Positions 1 through 7,801 of a stretch of 64,000 nt of DNA are shown here, one piece after another. Made by a program: the position numbers and the translations under genes. Below the pieces are notes generated by a model, which worked only from the letters and a program-made list of their open reading frames with translations, made no database searches and was not told the origin of the DNA. How positions within the stretch are numbered: position 1 is the first letter of the stretch; each line of letters begins with the position of its first letter. Source of the DNA: Paracoccus isoporae (GTDB lineage Bacteria > Pseudomonadota > Alphaproteobacteria > Rhodobacterales > Rhodobacteraceae); contig NZ_FNAH01000012.1 of NCBI RefSeq assembly GCF_900101865.1, positions 1-64,000 on the forward strand, read 5' to 3'.

Positions 1-286
1 CCGCAACAGAGGCCGGATACATGTCAGCACCCGGTGACGCGCCAGCAGCAGCTCCGAAATTACCTCTTGCGCAAGGGGCGGTTATACATGTTGCACAATT
101 CGGCTGATGGCCAAGGCTCCCCTTTCCCCGGACGGACTTATCCCGCGGCTTCCGTGACGGGTGTGCCGAGCGCGGTGTAGCCGTTCAGGAGGGCGATGCG
201 GACCTGGAGTTCGGCAACCTGACTGGACGTGCATCGGTTCTGTTCCGGTCTTCTGAGAGCGATGCTCTCACCAAAGGAGACAGGAT
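1..286. other. Flank with no clear gene
   Basis: I see no convincing gene here. On the minus strand about 170-250 there is a short open stretch ending in the residues ALLNGYTALGTPVTEAAG before a stop, which could be the 3' end of a lost gene that I cannot identify. From about 245 onward the sequence belongs to the leader of the IS3-type orfA that starts at 287. A strong ribosome binding site (AAAGGAG) lies just before that start. Confidence 0.3.
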
Positions 287-562
287 ATGGCAGCGACACA
301 CAGCGCGGAATTCAAACGGGATGCGGTTCGCATTGCACTCATCAGCGGCCTGACACGGCGTCAGGTTGCGTCTGATCTAGGGGTTGGGCTTTCGATGCTC
401 GGCAAGTGGATCCGGGCGATTTCCGATGAGGCGAAGACGCCAGAACCTGACGGCGATCTTCTCCGCGAGAATGAACGGCTTCGGAAAGAAAACCGTATAC
501 TGCGCGAGGAGAGGGAGGTGCTAAAAAAGGCGGCTCAGTTCTTCGCGGCTCAAAAGCCGTGA
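287..562 (+). CDS. IS3-family transposase OrfA
   Basis: This 91-residue protein has the layout of IS3-family OrfA. An N-terminal helix-turn-helix (about residues 8-45, with RRQVASDLGVGLSMLGKWI) is followed by a leucine-zipper-like region (about 55-85, RENERLRKENRILREEREVLKK). OrfA normally binds the element ends and is fused to the OrfB catalytic domain by a -1 ribosomal frameshift. A slippery A-AAA-AAG run sits at 523-529, as expected for that mechanism. The OrfB frame that follows is broken after about 20 codons, so the element is dead in cis. OrfA alone cannot transpose. Confidence 0.85.
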   Translation: MAATHSAEFKRDAVRIALISGLTRRQVASDLGVGLSMLGKWIRAISDEAKTPEPDGDLLRENERLRKENRILREEREVLKKAAQFFAAQKP

Positions 563-622
563 AGTTTCAGTTCATTGCCAACTATCTGGGCAGCCTTTCG
601 CGCAGCCATTTCTGTCGCATGA
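559..622 (+). pseudogene. Start of IS3 OrfB, truncated
   Basis: A GTG directly after the orfA slippery region opens VKFQFIANYLGSLSRSHFCRM, the characteristic first residues of an IS3 OrfB integrase. The similarity stops at about position 622. The sequence there switches to a reversed hydrolase gene. The whole DDE catalytic core is missing. The junction reads as a deletion between the IS and the neighbouring gene. Confidence 0.65.
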
Positions 623-897
623 CCAGCGCCGCATCCGTCGCGTCTGTTCCCGTCATCGCTGCCACAAGATTTTCTGGCATGTTGTCATGGCCATAGCACC
701 CGCCCGCATGTTCGGAATGACCGAAGCCCCGGCGACACGGGGCGATCACGCGAAAACCGCGCCTCAGTCGGCGCGGTTGTCTGCTGTTTCTACATTTCAT
801 GTCCGAGTGGCCGACCCTGCATCACCACACCGTCCGTGCCGCCGCCTTCGACGTGAATGCGCAGCTCCGTTCCGTCTGCTACGGTGACGTGCGACAT
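622..897 (-). pseudogene. Alpha/beta hydrolase (chloroperoxidase-like), broken
   Basis: Read on the minus strand from 897, the frame begins MSHVTVADGTELRIHVEGGG and reaches RPLGHEM, typical of the N-terminus of cofactor-free haloperoxidase/esterase-type alpha/beta hydrolases. It then hits a stop. In another frame it continues FRVIAPCRRGFGHSEHAGG and GTDATDAALV, the next conserved block. The gene therefore carries at least one frameshift near 797. It is cut just before the expected GxSxG nucleophile elbow by the IS3 fragment at 622. It cannot make an active enzyme. Confidence 0.7.
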
Positions 898-1006
898 CGG
901 ACATTTTCCGGCCTGCAGGGTCGCTCAGGCGTTAGTTAGGTCATCTCACCATGGAAAACCGCGGTAGTACGCCCGTGGTCGTGCGAACGGACTGTAATGC
1001 CGGATA

Positions 1007-1567
1007 TCAGGCGGAACTGCGCTCGTGGCGGCCCTCTTTCACTTCCTCGATGATCTTGGCGCAAAAGGCATCGAGATCGCCGGGATTGCGCGACGTGATG
1101 AGCGCCTGATCGGTGACGACCTCACTGTCTTCCCAGATGCCGCCGGCGTTTTTCACATCGGTCTGGATCGACGCGTAGGAGGTTACATTGCGACCCTCGA
1201 TCACACCCGCCTCGACCAGCAGCCAAGGCGCATGGCAAATCGCGGCCAGCGTCTTACCGCTGTTGAAAAAGTCGCGCACGAAGCCAACGGCCTTCTCATT
1301 GGTGCGCAGGATGTCGGGGTTAATCTGTCCGCCGGGCAGCACAAGCGCGTCGAAATCCTCAACCCGCGCATCATCGAGGGCAAGATCGACGTCGATGCTT
1401 TCGCCCCAGTCGTCTTCGTCCCATCCCCTGATGGAGCCGCTTTCGGGGGAAATTACGGTGATCGTCGCGCCCGCCTCTTCCAGCTGCCGTTTCGGTTCGA
1501 ACAGTTCTGACTGCTCGAACCCATTGGTGGACAGAATTGCAATTTTTGCGTCTTTGATGTCGACCAT
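1007..1567 (-). CDS. DJ-1/PfpI family protein
   Basis: The 186-residue product belongs to the type-1 glutamine-amidotransferase-like DJ-1/PfpI superfamily, subgroup of YhbO/PfpI stress proteins. Visible motifs are an early GFEQSELFEP with the conserved acidic residue, LVLPGGQINPD, and the nucleophile elbow AAICHAPWLL with Cys111 and His112. Family members are linked to protein or nucleic-acid deglycation and stress survival; the substrate here is unknown. I place the start at 1567 because a GGAG ribosome site lies nine bases upstream and homology begins there; upstream codons look non-coding. It stands alone between two damaged regions. Confidence 0.85.
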   Translation of the reverse strand: MVDIKDAKIAILSTNGFEQSELFEPKRQLEEAGATITVISPESGSIRGWDEDDWGESIDVDLALDDARVEDFDALVLPGGQINPDILRTNEKAVGFVRDFFNSGKTLAAICHAPWLLVEAGVIEGRNVTSYASIQTDVKNAGGIWEDSEVVTDQALITSRNPGDLDAFCAKIIEEVKEGRHERSSA

Positions 1568-1870
1568 GTCGAATTTCTCCGTTCGGTTTCGATACGTGAT
1601 TCCGACATCCACACCGCACGGGGCGTCGGTGTCGCAGTATCGGAATGATCGTTCCAAATATAGAACCGTGTCGATATTGCTCTGGTTCCGAACGGGCGGA
1701 AAAATCAGTCGAGCAGGGCTTCGCCGGTCTTCAGCACCGTACCGGCTTCTGCCTTGTCCCTGCCTGATTTGCGCATAAGCGTTGCGCCATAGGCCAGCGA
1801 CACCAGCGTGAAGTGGTCCTATCATTTCGGACAGGTTTGCAGCGTTTCTAAGGTGTATCGGGTTTAGGTT

Positions 1871-2872
1871 TCATGCTGCTTTTTGCTCTTCCAAGCCGGT
1901 CCAATATGCGTCGTCTGGCGTCCGCCGATCAAGCCCGGAATGGGGCCGCTTGGTGTTGTAGAAGGCCATCCAGTCCTTAACGACGCGCCGCGCCTGGAAG
2001 CCGTCGGTGATTTCCTCAAGGTAGATGGCCTCTTGTTTCAGGCTTCGCCAGAGGCGCTCGATGAAGATGTTGTCGAGGTAACGGCCGCGCCCATCCATCG
2101 AGATGCGCACGCCTGCCTCGGTCAACGTCGCGATCCAGGCTGATCCCGTGAACTGCGACCCTTGATCCGTGTTCATGATCTCCGGTGGGCCGTGTTTCGC
2201 GATGGCCTCGTTCAGAGCCTCGACACAGAAGTCGGCATGCATCGTGTTCGACAGCCGCCAGCTGAGCACCTTGCGCGTGGCCCAATCCATGATGGCAAGC
2301 AGATACAGGAAGCCGTTCGTGACAGGCACGAAGGTAATATCCGCACACCAGACCTGGTTGGGTCGGTCGATCTGCATTTTCCTCAGCAGATACGGATAAA
2401 CCGGGTGCTGCGGATGCCGCTGGCTGGTTCTGGGGCGCTTGTAGATTGCCTCCAGCCCCATCTTCGCCATCAGTCGGCGCACGCGATGGCGGCCCACGAC
2501 GGTGCCTTCCCGGCGCAGATAGGCCGCGATCTGGCGTGACCCGAAGAACGGATACTTCGTGAACACGCGGTCAATCTCTTTCATCATCGCCAGCGTCTCG
2601 GCATCAACACCGACCGGCGTGTAGTAGAACGCCGACCGGCTCAGGTTCACCAGCTTGCATTGCCGGCTGATGCTCAGTTCGGGATGGTCGCGCTGGACCA
2701 TCGACCGTTTCTTTGCCGGGCTCACCTCTTGAGCCCTTCCGACAAAAAATCGTTCTCCACCGCCAGCCTCCCGATCTTGGCGTGAAGCTCCTTGACTTCG
2801 GCTTCGGTCGGGCCGCTTTGCTTGCCGCCCGAGAATACGTCCGCCATGCCCTCGATGGCCTGCCGCTTCCAC
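1871..2872 (-). CDS. IS3 transposase OrfB (DDE integrase)
   Basis: This frame carries the catalytic half of the transposase. From SPAKKRSMVQRDHPELSIS it runs through the HTH_21 region and an rve integrase core with the acidic residues visible in VWCADITFV, MNTDQGSQF and the final glutamate in FIERLWRSLKQE. The C-terminus ends YNTKRPHSGLDRRTPDDAY, typical of IS3. Translation probably enters this frame by -1 frameshifting from orfA near 2743, so the first about 45 codons of the open frame are not real protein. No damage is visible. Confidence 0.85.
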   Translation of the reverse strand: MEAAGHRGHGGRILGRQAKRPDRSRSQGASRQDREAGGGERFFVGRAQEVSPAKKRSMVQRDHPELSISRQCKLVNLSRSAFYYTPVGVDAETLAMMKEIDRVFTKYPFFGSRQIAAYLRREGTVVGRHRVRRLMAKMGLEAIYKRPRTSQRHPQHPVYPYLLRKMQIDRPNQVWCADITFVPVTNGFLYLLAIMDWATRKVLSWRLSNTMHADFCVEALNEAIAKHGPPEIMNTDQGSQFTGSAWIATLTEAGVRISMDGRGRYLDNIFIERLWRSLKQEAIYLEEITDGFQARRVVKDWMAFYNTKRPHSGLDRRTPDDAYWTGLEEQKAA

Positions 2873-2997
2873 GTGCTGACCTGGTTAGGGGGCAGCTGAT
2901 GCTTCGCCGCGATCTCCTGCACGGTCTTGTCCCCACGCAGCGCTTCCAACGCCACCTTGGCTTTAAACTGGTCTGTAAAGTTCCGGCGCTTCGCCAT
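2722..2997 (-). CDS. IS3 transposase OrfA
   Basis: The 91-residue product has a helix-turn-helix (residues about 5-55, KVALEALRGDKTVQEIAAKH and NQVSTWKRQAIEG). A coiled region with KELHAKIGRLAVENDFLSEGL follows and would dimerise. It binds the terminal repeats and forms the N-terminal half of the OrfAB transposase. The 3' end overlaps orfB, with the slippery run at the complement of 2743-2749. It differs clearly from the orfA at 287, so the two IS3 elements belong to different groups. Confidence 0.88.
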   Translation of the reverse strand: MAKRRNFTDQFKAKVALEALRGDKTVQEIAAKHQLPPNQVSTWKRQAIEGMADVFSGGKQSGPTEAEVKELHAKIGRLAVENDFLSEGLKR

Positions 2998-3129
2998 TCT
3001 CGTATCCCTTCAAAGGTTTGGGATACACCTTAGCCGGCTGTCCGGATTCCTGGGACCACTTCAGCGCACGCGCCTTGGCGCGGATCGCGGGATTCGCATG
3101 TTCGCCACAATTTTATTTGTAAATCAACA

Positions 3130-3282
3130 TTTTAGCCCGTCTAGACCTTCCAGCCTGTAGCGCGACAGCCAGCGTTGCGCCGTCGGGATCGGCAAATCGG
3201 CCGCGCGGGTGGCAGCGACCAGAGAAACTCCCTCTTCCAGATGAGACTGCAGAGCGGCGAACCGACGCATCGCTTCACCCAT
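3130..3282 (-). pseudogene. N-terminal fragment of a TniA/Mu-type transposase
   Basis: From an ATG at 3282 on the minus strand the frame reads MRRFAALQSHLEEGVSLVAA and PTAQRWLSRYRLEGLDGL. This is the helix-turn-helix that opens transposases with a Mu/TniA-like integrase core. The frame collapses after about 50 codons and no catalytic region follows. It is a remnant of yet another mobile element. Confidence 0.55.
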
Positions 3283-3443
3283 TCTGTTTCTCCAACCTGT
3301 CCGTAAGGGGATCGTTGAAGGGACGGCCAGCTTGCCCCTGAACCGGCCAGTTGAAGGCCAGCAAATGCTGGCAGGCCAAAATCTCAGATGAATGGTCCGA
3401 TAATTTTTGCAATGAGGGGGCGGCTACTGTTACAGATCAGGAC

Positions 3444-4023
3444 ATGACACAGATTTTGATCGGCTACGCCCGCTGTTCCACCGACAAACAAGACCTTGCT
3501 GCGCAGAAGGGCATCCTTGTCAGCTTCGGAGTTGCCTCCGATCGCATCTACACCGACCACGGCTATACCGGCACGAACCGCGCCCGCCCTGGTCTGGATC
3601 AGGCGCTTGCAGCTTTGCGGGAAGGTGACACGCTTGGTGCCGAAGCTGGACCGGCTGGCGCGTTCCGTTCCCGACGCCCGCGACATTGCCGACAAGCTGG
3701 CCGCGCGCGGGATCAAGCTTCAGCTTTGCAGCGCCATCTATGACCCGACCGTCCCGATGGGCAAGCTGTTTTTCAACATCCTGGCAACCTTTGCCGAGTT
3801 CCAGGCCGACCTGATCCGAATGCGGACGCGCGAGGGCATGGCTGTGGCCCGAACCAAGGGCAAGCTGCGCGGTAAAAAGCCGAAGCTGTCAGAGCGCCAG
3901 CAGCAGCTGCGGCGCATGTATGACACCGGGGAGTATTCCATCAGTGATTTAGCAGAAGTGTTCTCGATTCCGCGGCCGACCGTGTATCGCACTTTAGGCC
4001 GTCAGGCGCCGACGGCGGCGTGA
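3444..4023 (+). pseudogene. Serine recombinase (resolvase) with one-base frameshift
   Basis: The 5' frame from 3444 begins MTQILIGYARCSTDKQDLAA, with the catalytic serine of small serine recombinases, and runs to LREGDTL. Near 3632 the reading frame shifts by one base. It continues LVPKLDRLARSVPDARDIAD, then FNILATFAEFQADLIRMRTR and a C-terminal helix-turn-helix (EYSISDLAEVFSIPRPTVYR). Without the shift the length (about 193 residues) matches Tn3-type resolvases and invertases. Either one base is missing in this copy or the sequence has an error there. The downstream HNH-like gene starts right at its stop codon. Confidence 0.8.
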
Positions 4024-4331
4024 TGTCAGATGATCCAAAGCCTCCACGTCCGCCCTCGCTGAAAAGCGAGACCCGCCAGACTAACTGGCGCCGCACGAAC
4101 CTGCCGAAGTATCAGGCCCACCTTGCCGTTCAACGGGCGCTTATGTCCGGCGCCCTTGAAAAGCAGGGCTGCGAGGTCTGCGGCGCAGCCAAGGTCGATG
4201 CCCACCACGACCGATACGACGAACCCTTGAACGTGCGTTGGCTATGCCGCAGCCATCACGTCAAGCTGCACCATTACGGCGAGGATATGTTTCCCATTGG
4301 TCGACAGCAGGCGGGATTAGAGGGCGAGTGA
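4023..4331 (+). CDS. Small zinc-binding (HNH-like) protein
   Basis: The protein of about 102 residues carries a metal-binding pattern CEVCGAAKVDAHHDRYDE followed by WLCRSHHVKLHH, that is CxxC, HH, and CxxH. This resembles a compact HNH/zinc-finger fold seen next to phage and transposon genes. The start abuts the resolvase stop (overlapping TGATG), which suggests translational coupling. Whether it cuts DNA cannot be said: a clear HNH catalytic His-Asn pair is only partly visible (the asparagine in LNVRWLC). Function is therefore inferred weakly. Confidence 0.6.
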   Translation: MSDDPKPPRPPSLKSETRQTNWRRTNLPKYQAHLAVQRALMSGALEKQGCEVCGAAKVDAHHDRYDEPLNVRWLCRSHHVKLHHYGEDMFPIGRQQAGLEGE

Positions 4332-4338
4332 GAACAGG

Positions 4339-4569
4339 ATGACGGTACGGTCTGTTGATTGGGAGGCACTGCGCGATCAGTGTGCAGAGGTGCTGTGGCG
4401 TGAGGTTTCAGCGCCCCAACTTCCAAACTTCTGCCACCGTATCGGCCTTGCTCCTGAAAAAACGCAGGCAGAGCCAATGAACAGCAAGCGAGCCTATGTA
4501 AAATCGCTTCTAGGTGTTCAGTCCCGGCATCTGGTGGATCGGATCGACGATGAATCTGTCCGGCTCTGA
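4339..4569 (+). pseudogene. 5' fragment of an unrecognised gene cut by an IS481 end
   Basis: The frame begins MTVRSVDWEALRDQCAEVLW and runs to MNSKRAYVKSLL. The first about 57 codons look like a genuine N-terminus, possibly an AbiJ-like abortive-infection N-terminal domain, though I hold that loosely. From about 4495-4510 onward the sequence is the end of an IS481 element read backwards, so the last about 20 residues are not original. The gene is truncated. Confidence 0.5.
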
Positions 4570-4676
4570 AGTCCAGACTTTGCAGATGTATTCCTAGGGC
4601 GTGAGACCGCTGAGCGTCTTCAGCCTGCGATGTCCCCCGTCAGCGGCTATGGCACAGATTTGAGGTTGTGATTTGA

Positions 4677-4733
4677 GGAGGATTTGGGCTTCGTCGTAGT
4701 GACGAAGGAACGAAGATGAAGCCCAAATCCTCC
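4677..4733 (+). repeat. 16-bp inverted repeat over the start of an IS3 orfA
   Basis: GGAGGATTTGGGCTTC at 4677-4692 is repeated in perfect inverse at 4718-4733, with a 25-base loop. The right arm begins at the last base of the ATG (4716-4718) of the decayed orfA, so in RNA the hairpin would cover the translation start. Confidence 0.75.
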
Positions 4734-5138
4734 AATTCAAAATCGCCGACCAAGCCCCCTGCAGAGCGGGTGGTCAAGGACATCCGGCGTCAGACCCGCC
4801 GCCACTTCTCGGCCGAAGACAAGATCCGCATCGTGCTTGAAGGTCTTCGCGGTGACGACAGTATCACCGAGTAGTGCCGCAAAGAGGGCATCGCGCAGAG
4901 TCTGTACTACAGCTGGTCCAAGGAGTTCATGGAGTGAGGCGTGAGCCGCCAGTGGTTCAAGGCCACGCTGAACGGCAAACGCCGCCTGGCCGGGGACACC
5001 GCCCGTGCGGCGACCTCCGGTGACGTGCAGGACTTGCGCCGCGAAGCCCGTGCGCTGAAGGAGTGCGTGGCGGACCTGACGCTGGAAAACCGCTTGCTTA
5101 AAAAAAGCATGATCGCGGATGGGGGCGACGACGAATGA
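4716..5138 (+). pseudogene. IS3-family OrfA with in-frame stops
   Basis: The frame starts MKPKSSNSKSPTKPPAERVV and follows the IS3 OrfA plan: a helix-turn-helix with RHFSAEDKIRIVLEGLRGDD and CRKEGIAQSLYYSWSKEFME, then LRREARALKECVADLTLENR and LLKKSMIADGGDDE. It has a TAG at about 4873 and a TGA at about 4935. An extra stretch of roughly 36 bases lies between FME and GKRRLAGDTAR. No OrfB follows. The fragment sits inside the IS481 remnant. Confidence 0.75.
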
Positions 5139-5601
5139 GGTATCCCGCATCCGAGAAGCTTGGGCCCAGTCTTCAGATCCTCGACCGTCTCGCCCTTACG
5201 CCATTTCGCCACGGTCTTCGGATTGATCCCAAACTCCTGGCTCAGTTCCGCGATCGAAGCTTGCGATCGCTGTATTGCTGCTCGGATGGCGTGCGTGGTC
5301 GTGGCGCAGCCGTGAGGAACTTGTCCCATAGTGCTTCCTTCCATTCCGACGAATGGATCGCACCATCAAACCGTGGGATCAAACACCTAGGCGTTTGCTA
5401 CGCGCGTGTCACGATAAAAGACTAGTGACGGCCAGGGTCGATCAGGGCTCATTCCAGACCGAAGATACGGTGTAGCATCATATGATATAATACCTTAGTC
5501 AACGTCGGGTTGATGTTGTGGGGGGCGTGGCGGAACGAAGAATCAGTCATGCAAACACCAAACCATCGAGTATCATCACGACCTTGGCCGTGTTTTCAGC
5601 G

Positions 5602-6350
5602 CTAGCGAGAACTGATCTCACTACGTGCAACATCAATTTCGACCACTTGCGTAAAGAATCGCAGCATCTCGCCCGTGGCGTCGGGCCCAAGCGGATCGGT
5701 ATAGGAGCCTGCGGGATCGCCGCCGAACCACGCATGGCCGGCCTGCTCGACGCGCCAAAGTTCCGAGCCATCGCTAGCGATTAGGCGCGACCAGGTGCGG
5801 CCATTGCCTTCGTGCCGGGTCTCGATGCCTGCTCCGCTGACCAGCCGGTCGCCATTTATAGGGGCGACGGTCGTATCCGCCAAGCCGTGGAAGACAATCA
5901 TCGGCCTCCGCTGCGACCGGGGTCCGTCTCGGCCCTCGCCCCGCATGGCCGCGAAGGCCGAGACGATATCGTTGGCCGCGCCAGCGGGAAGGCCGGAATG
6001 CACGCCCGCCGCGGCAAAGAGATCCGGATAGGCTTCGGCCAAGATCGCGGCCATCGCGCCGCCAGCGGATAGGCCGGCGACAAAGGCCCGATCGCTCGGC
6101 AGATCGAACTCGGCCAGCAAGGCGCGCGCAATTCCGGCCAGAATTTCCGGCTCGCCCTGGCCGCGGGCCTGATCTTCCGGGCGGAACCAGTACCAGCAAG
6201 ATTGCATGTTATGGGCGCGCGACTGCTCAGCATAGGCGACGATATAGCCGTCTTTCTCGGCGGCCTCGTTCATTCGCGTGCCGTGCGCGAAATCGTCGGG
6301 CGTCTGCGTGCAGCCATGCAGCATCAGCACGAAACCACGAAACCCTTCGG
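5602..6350 (-). pseudogene. PHB depolymerase-type esterase lacking its N-terminus
   Basis: The frame holds most of the catalytic domain of a short-chain polyhydroxyalkanoate depolymerase/feruloyl-esterase family protein: FVLMLHGCTQTPDDFAHGTR, the lipase box in FVAGLSAGGAMAAILAEAY, a catalytic Asp region PMIVFHGLADTTVAP, and His in EQAGHAWFGG. The normal protein has about 100 more residues, including a secretion signal, upstream of the LHG motif. Here the gene is cut at about 6350, where a repC fragment begins. The remaining frame is open to its natural stop, so a cytoplasmic fragment could be made, but I judge it non-functional. Confidence 0.75.
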
Positions 6351-6563
6351 GTCGACAAGACGCGCGAGGTGACGACGCATCGTTGAGCACGGCATCCCAT
6401 TCAGGCGCTCACAGATCGTCTTGTTCGAGGGGAAGACTACCATCTCGGCGTTCCCGCCAAGTGCATCGTCTGGAGAGAAGCTGAGGAGTCCCTGCAAAAC
6501 GGTCAAATCACGTTCTGACACGCCAAAGGCCGCTTGCGCCTTGGAGAGCTCGCGCAAGGGGTT
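6351..6563 (-). pseudogene. Fragment of a second repC
   Basis: Minus-strand codons read KAQAAFGVSERDLTVLQGLL, VVFPSNKTICERLNGMP and STMRRHLARLVD. This is the N-terminal winged-helix region of RepC replication initiators of the type common in Paracoccus. Only about 70 residues remain, bounded on one side by the PHB depolymerase fragment and on the other by a short-chain dehydrogenase fragment. It is not closely similar to the intact repC at 11721-12947, so it records a different replicon. Confidence 0.65.
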
Positions 6564-6835
6564 CTGCGAAGAAGCGGTAAGCCGGACCCTCGAGAGGTTC
6601 GGCAGGTTTGACGTGTTGATCTGCAACGCCGCCGAACAGCATGCGCGGGAAGAGGGCATAGAGATATCCGAAGAGCAGCGTTTCCGCACGTGCCGGACGA
6701 ACATCGGCGGTCATTTCTACATGGTGCAGGCGGCATTGCGCATCTTGAGAAGGGTGCATCCATCATCTGCACGACCTCCGTCACCGCCTATCGCGGGCAG
6801 GACCTGCTGATCGACTATGCGTCGGTGCCGTGCCG
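6562..6835 (+). pseudogene. Short-chain dehydrogenase/reductase fragment
   Basis: The plus frame reads AVSRTLERFGRFDVLICNAA, then TNIGGHFYMVQAAL, with the NAA and N-x-x-G landmarks of the SDR Rossmann fold. After a one-base shift near 6735 it continues GASIICTTSVTAYRGQDLLI and DYAS, which holds the catalytic-loop serine and the tyrosine region. The N-terminal cofactor-binding motif and the C-terminus are lost. It abuts the repC fragment exactly. Confidence 0.7.
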
Positions 6836-6839
6836 GGAT

Positions 6840-7266
6840 CTCCGACACAGGATGCGCTTAGAGAGTGGCAACTCGACCCGCACGAGGACGAGGACGGCTT
6901 TCGCCACGCCTCGACCAATTACTTCCGCGATCACGAGGCGGTATTCGAGCTGAAGGTCCAGCTCTGGAGGAACGCAGAGACGCAGCCGATCGAGGACGCC
7001 TTGGTCGAGTGGCCGTCACAGGGCAAACAGCATCGCACCGTGGCCAAGATTCGCAGCCCCGCGCGGGAAGCCTACAGCTCGGCGCGCGCCAGCTATTTCC
7101 GATGAAGTGATGACCTTCCGCCCAGCCCACAGCCTGGCCGCCCATCGGCCGCTCGGGTCGGTGATGCGCGCACGGCTTCAGGTCTATCATGGCTGTCCCC
7201 TTTCGCCACCGCAAAAACCGTGTTACTGAAGAAAACACCGCTGACATCACAGCCATCCCGGTCTAA
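6840..7266 (+). pseudogene. Catalase-like protein, C-terminal fragment
   Basis: Three frames joined by two shifts give the C-terminus of the catalase-related family: TQDALREWQLDPHEDEDGFR, AVFELKVQLWRNAETQPIED, then FRPAHSLAAHRPLGSVMRAR, then FRHRKNRVTEENTADITAIP. The first frame stops at 7105. The haem-binding N-terminal half is absent. It ends just before the paoA leader. Confidence 0.65.
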
Positions 7267-7288
7267 GCCGAAGCAAGAGGCACCGATC

Positions 7289-7801
7289 ATGTCGATAGCC
7301 GTCAATTCCGCCACGTACGCCGCCATGCCGATCGGCAGGGTGCCAACCAAGCTGACGATCAACGGTGAGACACGCACCCGCGCGATCGAGCCTTGGACAA
7401 CGTTGCTCGACCTGCTGCGGGAGGGCGAAGACCTGATCGGCACCAAGAAAGGCTGCGATCATGGCCAGTGCGGCGCGTGCACCGTGCTGGTCGACGGGCG
7501 CCGCATCAACTCGTGTCTCAAGCTGGCGGTGACGCTGGACGGGGCGGATATCACGACGATCGAAGGGCTCGGTCAGCCGGGCAAACTCCATCCGCTGCAA
7601 TCCGCTTTTTGCGACCACGATGCGTTCCAGTGCGGCTATTGCACGCCCGGCCAGATTTGTTCGGCGCAGGGCCTCATCAATGAAGGCAAGGCTAGGACCC
7701 GCGAGGAGGTCCGCGAGCTGATGAGCGGAAACCTGTGCCGGTGCGGCGCCTATACGAACATCATCGATGCGGTTCTCGACGTGATCGGAGAGCAGGTGTG
7801 A
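7289..7801 (+). CDS. paoA: Aldehyde oxidoreductase, [2Fe-2S] subunit
   Basis: This 170-residue protein is the iron-sulfur subunit of a xanthine-oxidase-family enzyme, closest in layout to periplasmic aldehyde oxidase PaoABC (YagTSR). It carries a plant-type ferredoxin cluster motif (GCDHGQCGACTVLVDG with a later Cys) at about residues 55-80. The second [2Fe-2S] motif has CGYCTPGQ (about 115) and GNLCRCGAYTNI (about 150). It would pass electrons from the molybdenum site to FAD. E. coli PaoA has a longer Tat leader. Here no twin-arginine signal is visible before the ferredoxin domain, so the enzyme may be cytoplasmic. The start has a good AGAGG site. The stop overlaps paoB. Confidence 0.9.
   Translation: MSIAVNSATYAAMPIGRVPTKLTINGETRTRAIEPWTTLLDLLREGEDLIGTKKGCDHGQCGACTVLVDGRRINSCLKLAVTLDGADITTIEGLGQPGKLHPLQSAFCDHDAFQCGYCTPGQICSAQGLINEGKARTREEVRELMSGNLCRCGAYTNIIDAVLDVIGEQV

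Larger units (their letters stand above)
1809..3063 (-). mobile_element. IS3-family insertion sequence, apparently complete
   Basis: The element is 1255 bp. Its ends are imperfect inverted repeats: TGAAGTGGTCC...CGGACAG at 1809 and the reverse complement ending at 3063. They are flanked on both sides by GCG, a 3-bp target duplication as expected for IS3. Inside are orfA and orfB in the usual arrangement with a U-run slippery site (complement of 2743-2749) for a -1 frameshift fusion. Both frames look intact, so it may still be active. Confidence 0.85.
1705..3105 (-). pseudogene. Unrecognised gene split by an IS3 element
   Basis: When the IS3 element (1809-3063) and one copy of its 3-bp duplication are removed, an uninterrupted minus-strand frame of about 47 codons appears. 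It reads NPAIRAKARALVSLAYGA across the junction and ends TGEALLD at a stop at 1705. This is the 3' end of an older gene into which the element inserted. Upstream of about 3105 the frame is lost. I do not recognise the family. Confidence 0.5.
4495..5410 (-). mobile_element. Decayed IS481-family element
   Basis: Both ends of one IS481 transposase are present on the minus strand. The N-terminus lies at 5329-5160 (MGQVPHGCATTTHAIRAAIQ, ELSQEFGINPKTVAKWRKGE, VEDLKTGPK). The C-terminus lies at about 4640-4510 (HRRLKTLSGLTP, stop, EYICKVWTSEPDRFIVDP, ending MPGLNT). The middle is missing and replaced by an IS3 orfA fragment. A stop interrupts the C-terminal part. Related sequence at both edges (C-CTAGGTGTT near 4510 and 5385) fits the element ends. 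The element is dead. Confidence 0.75.
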
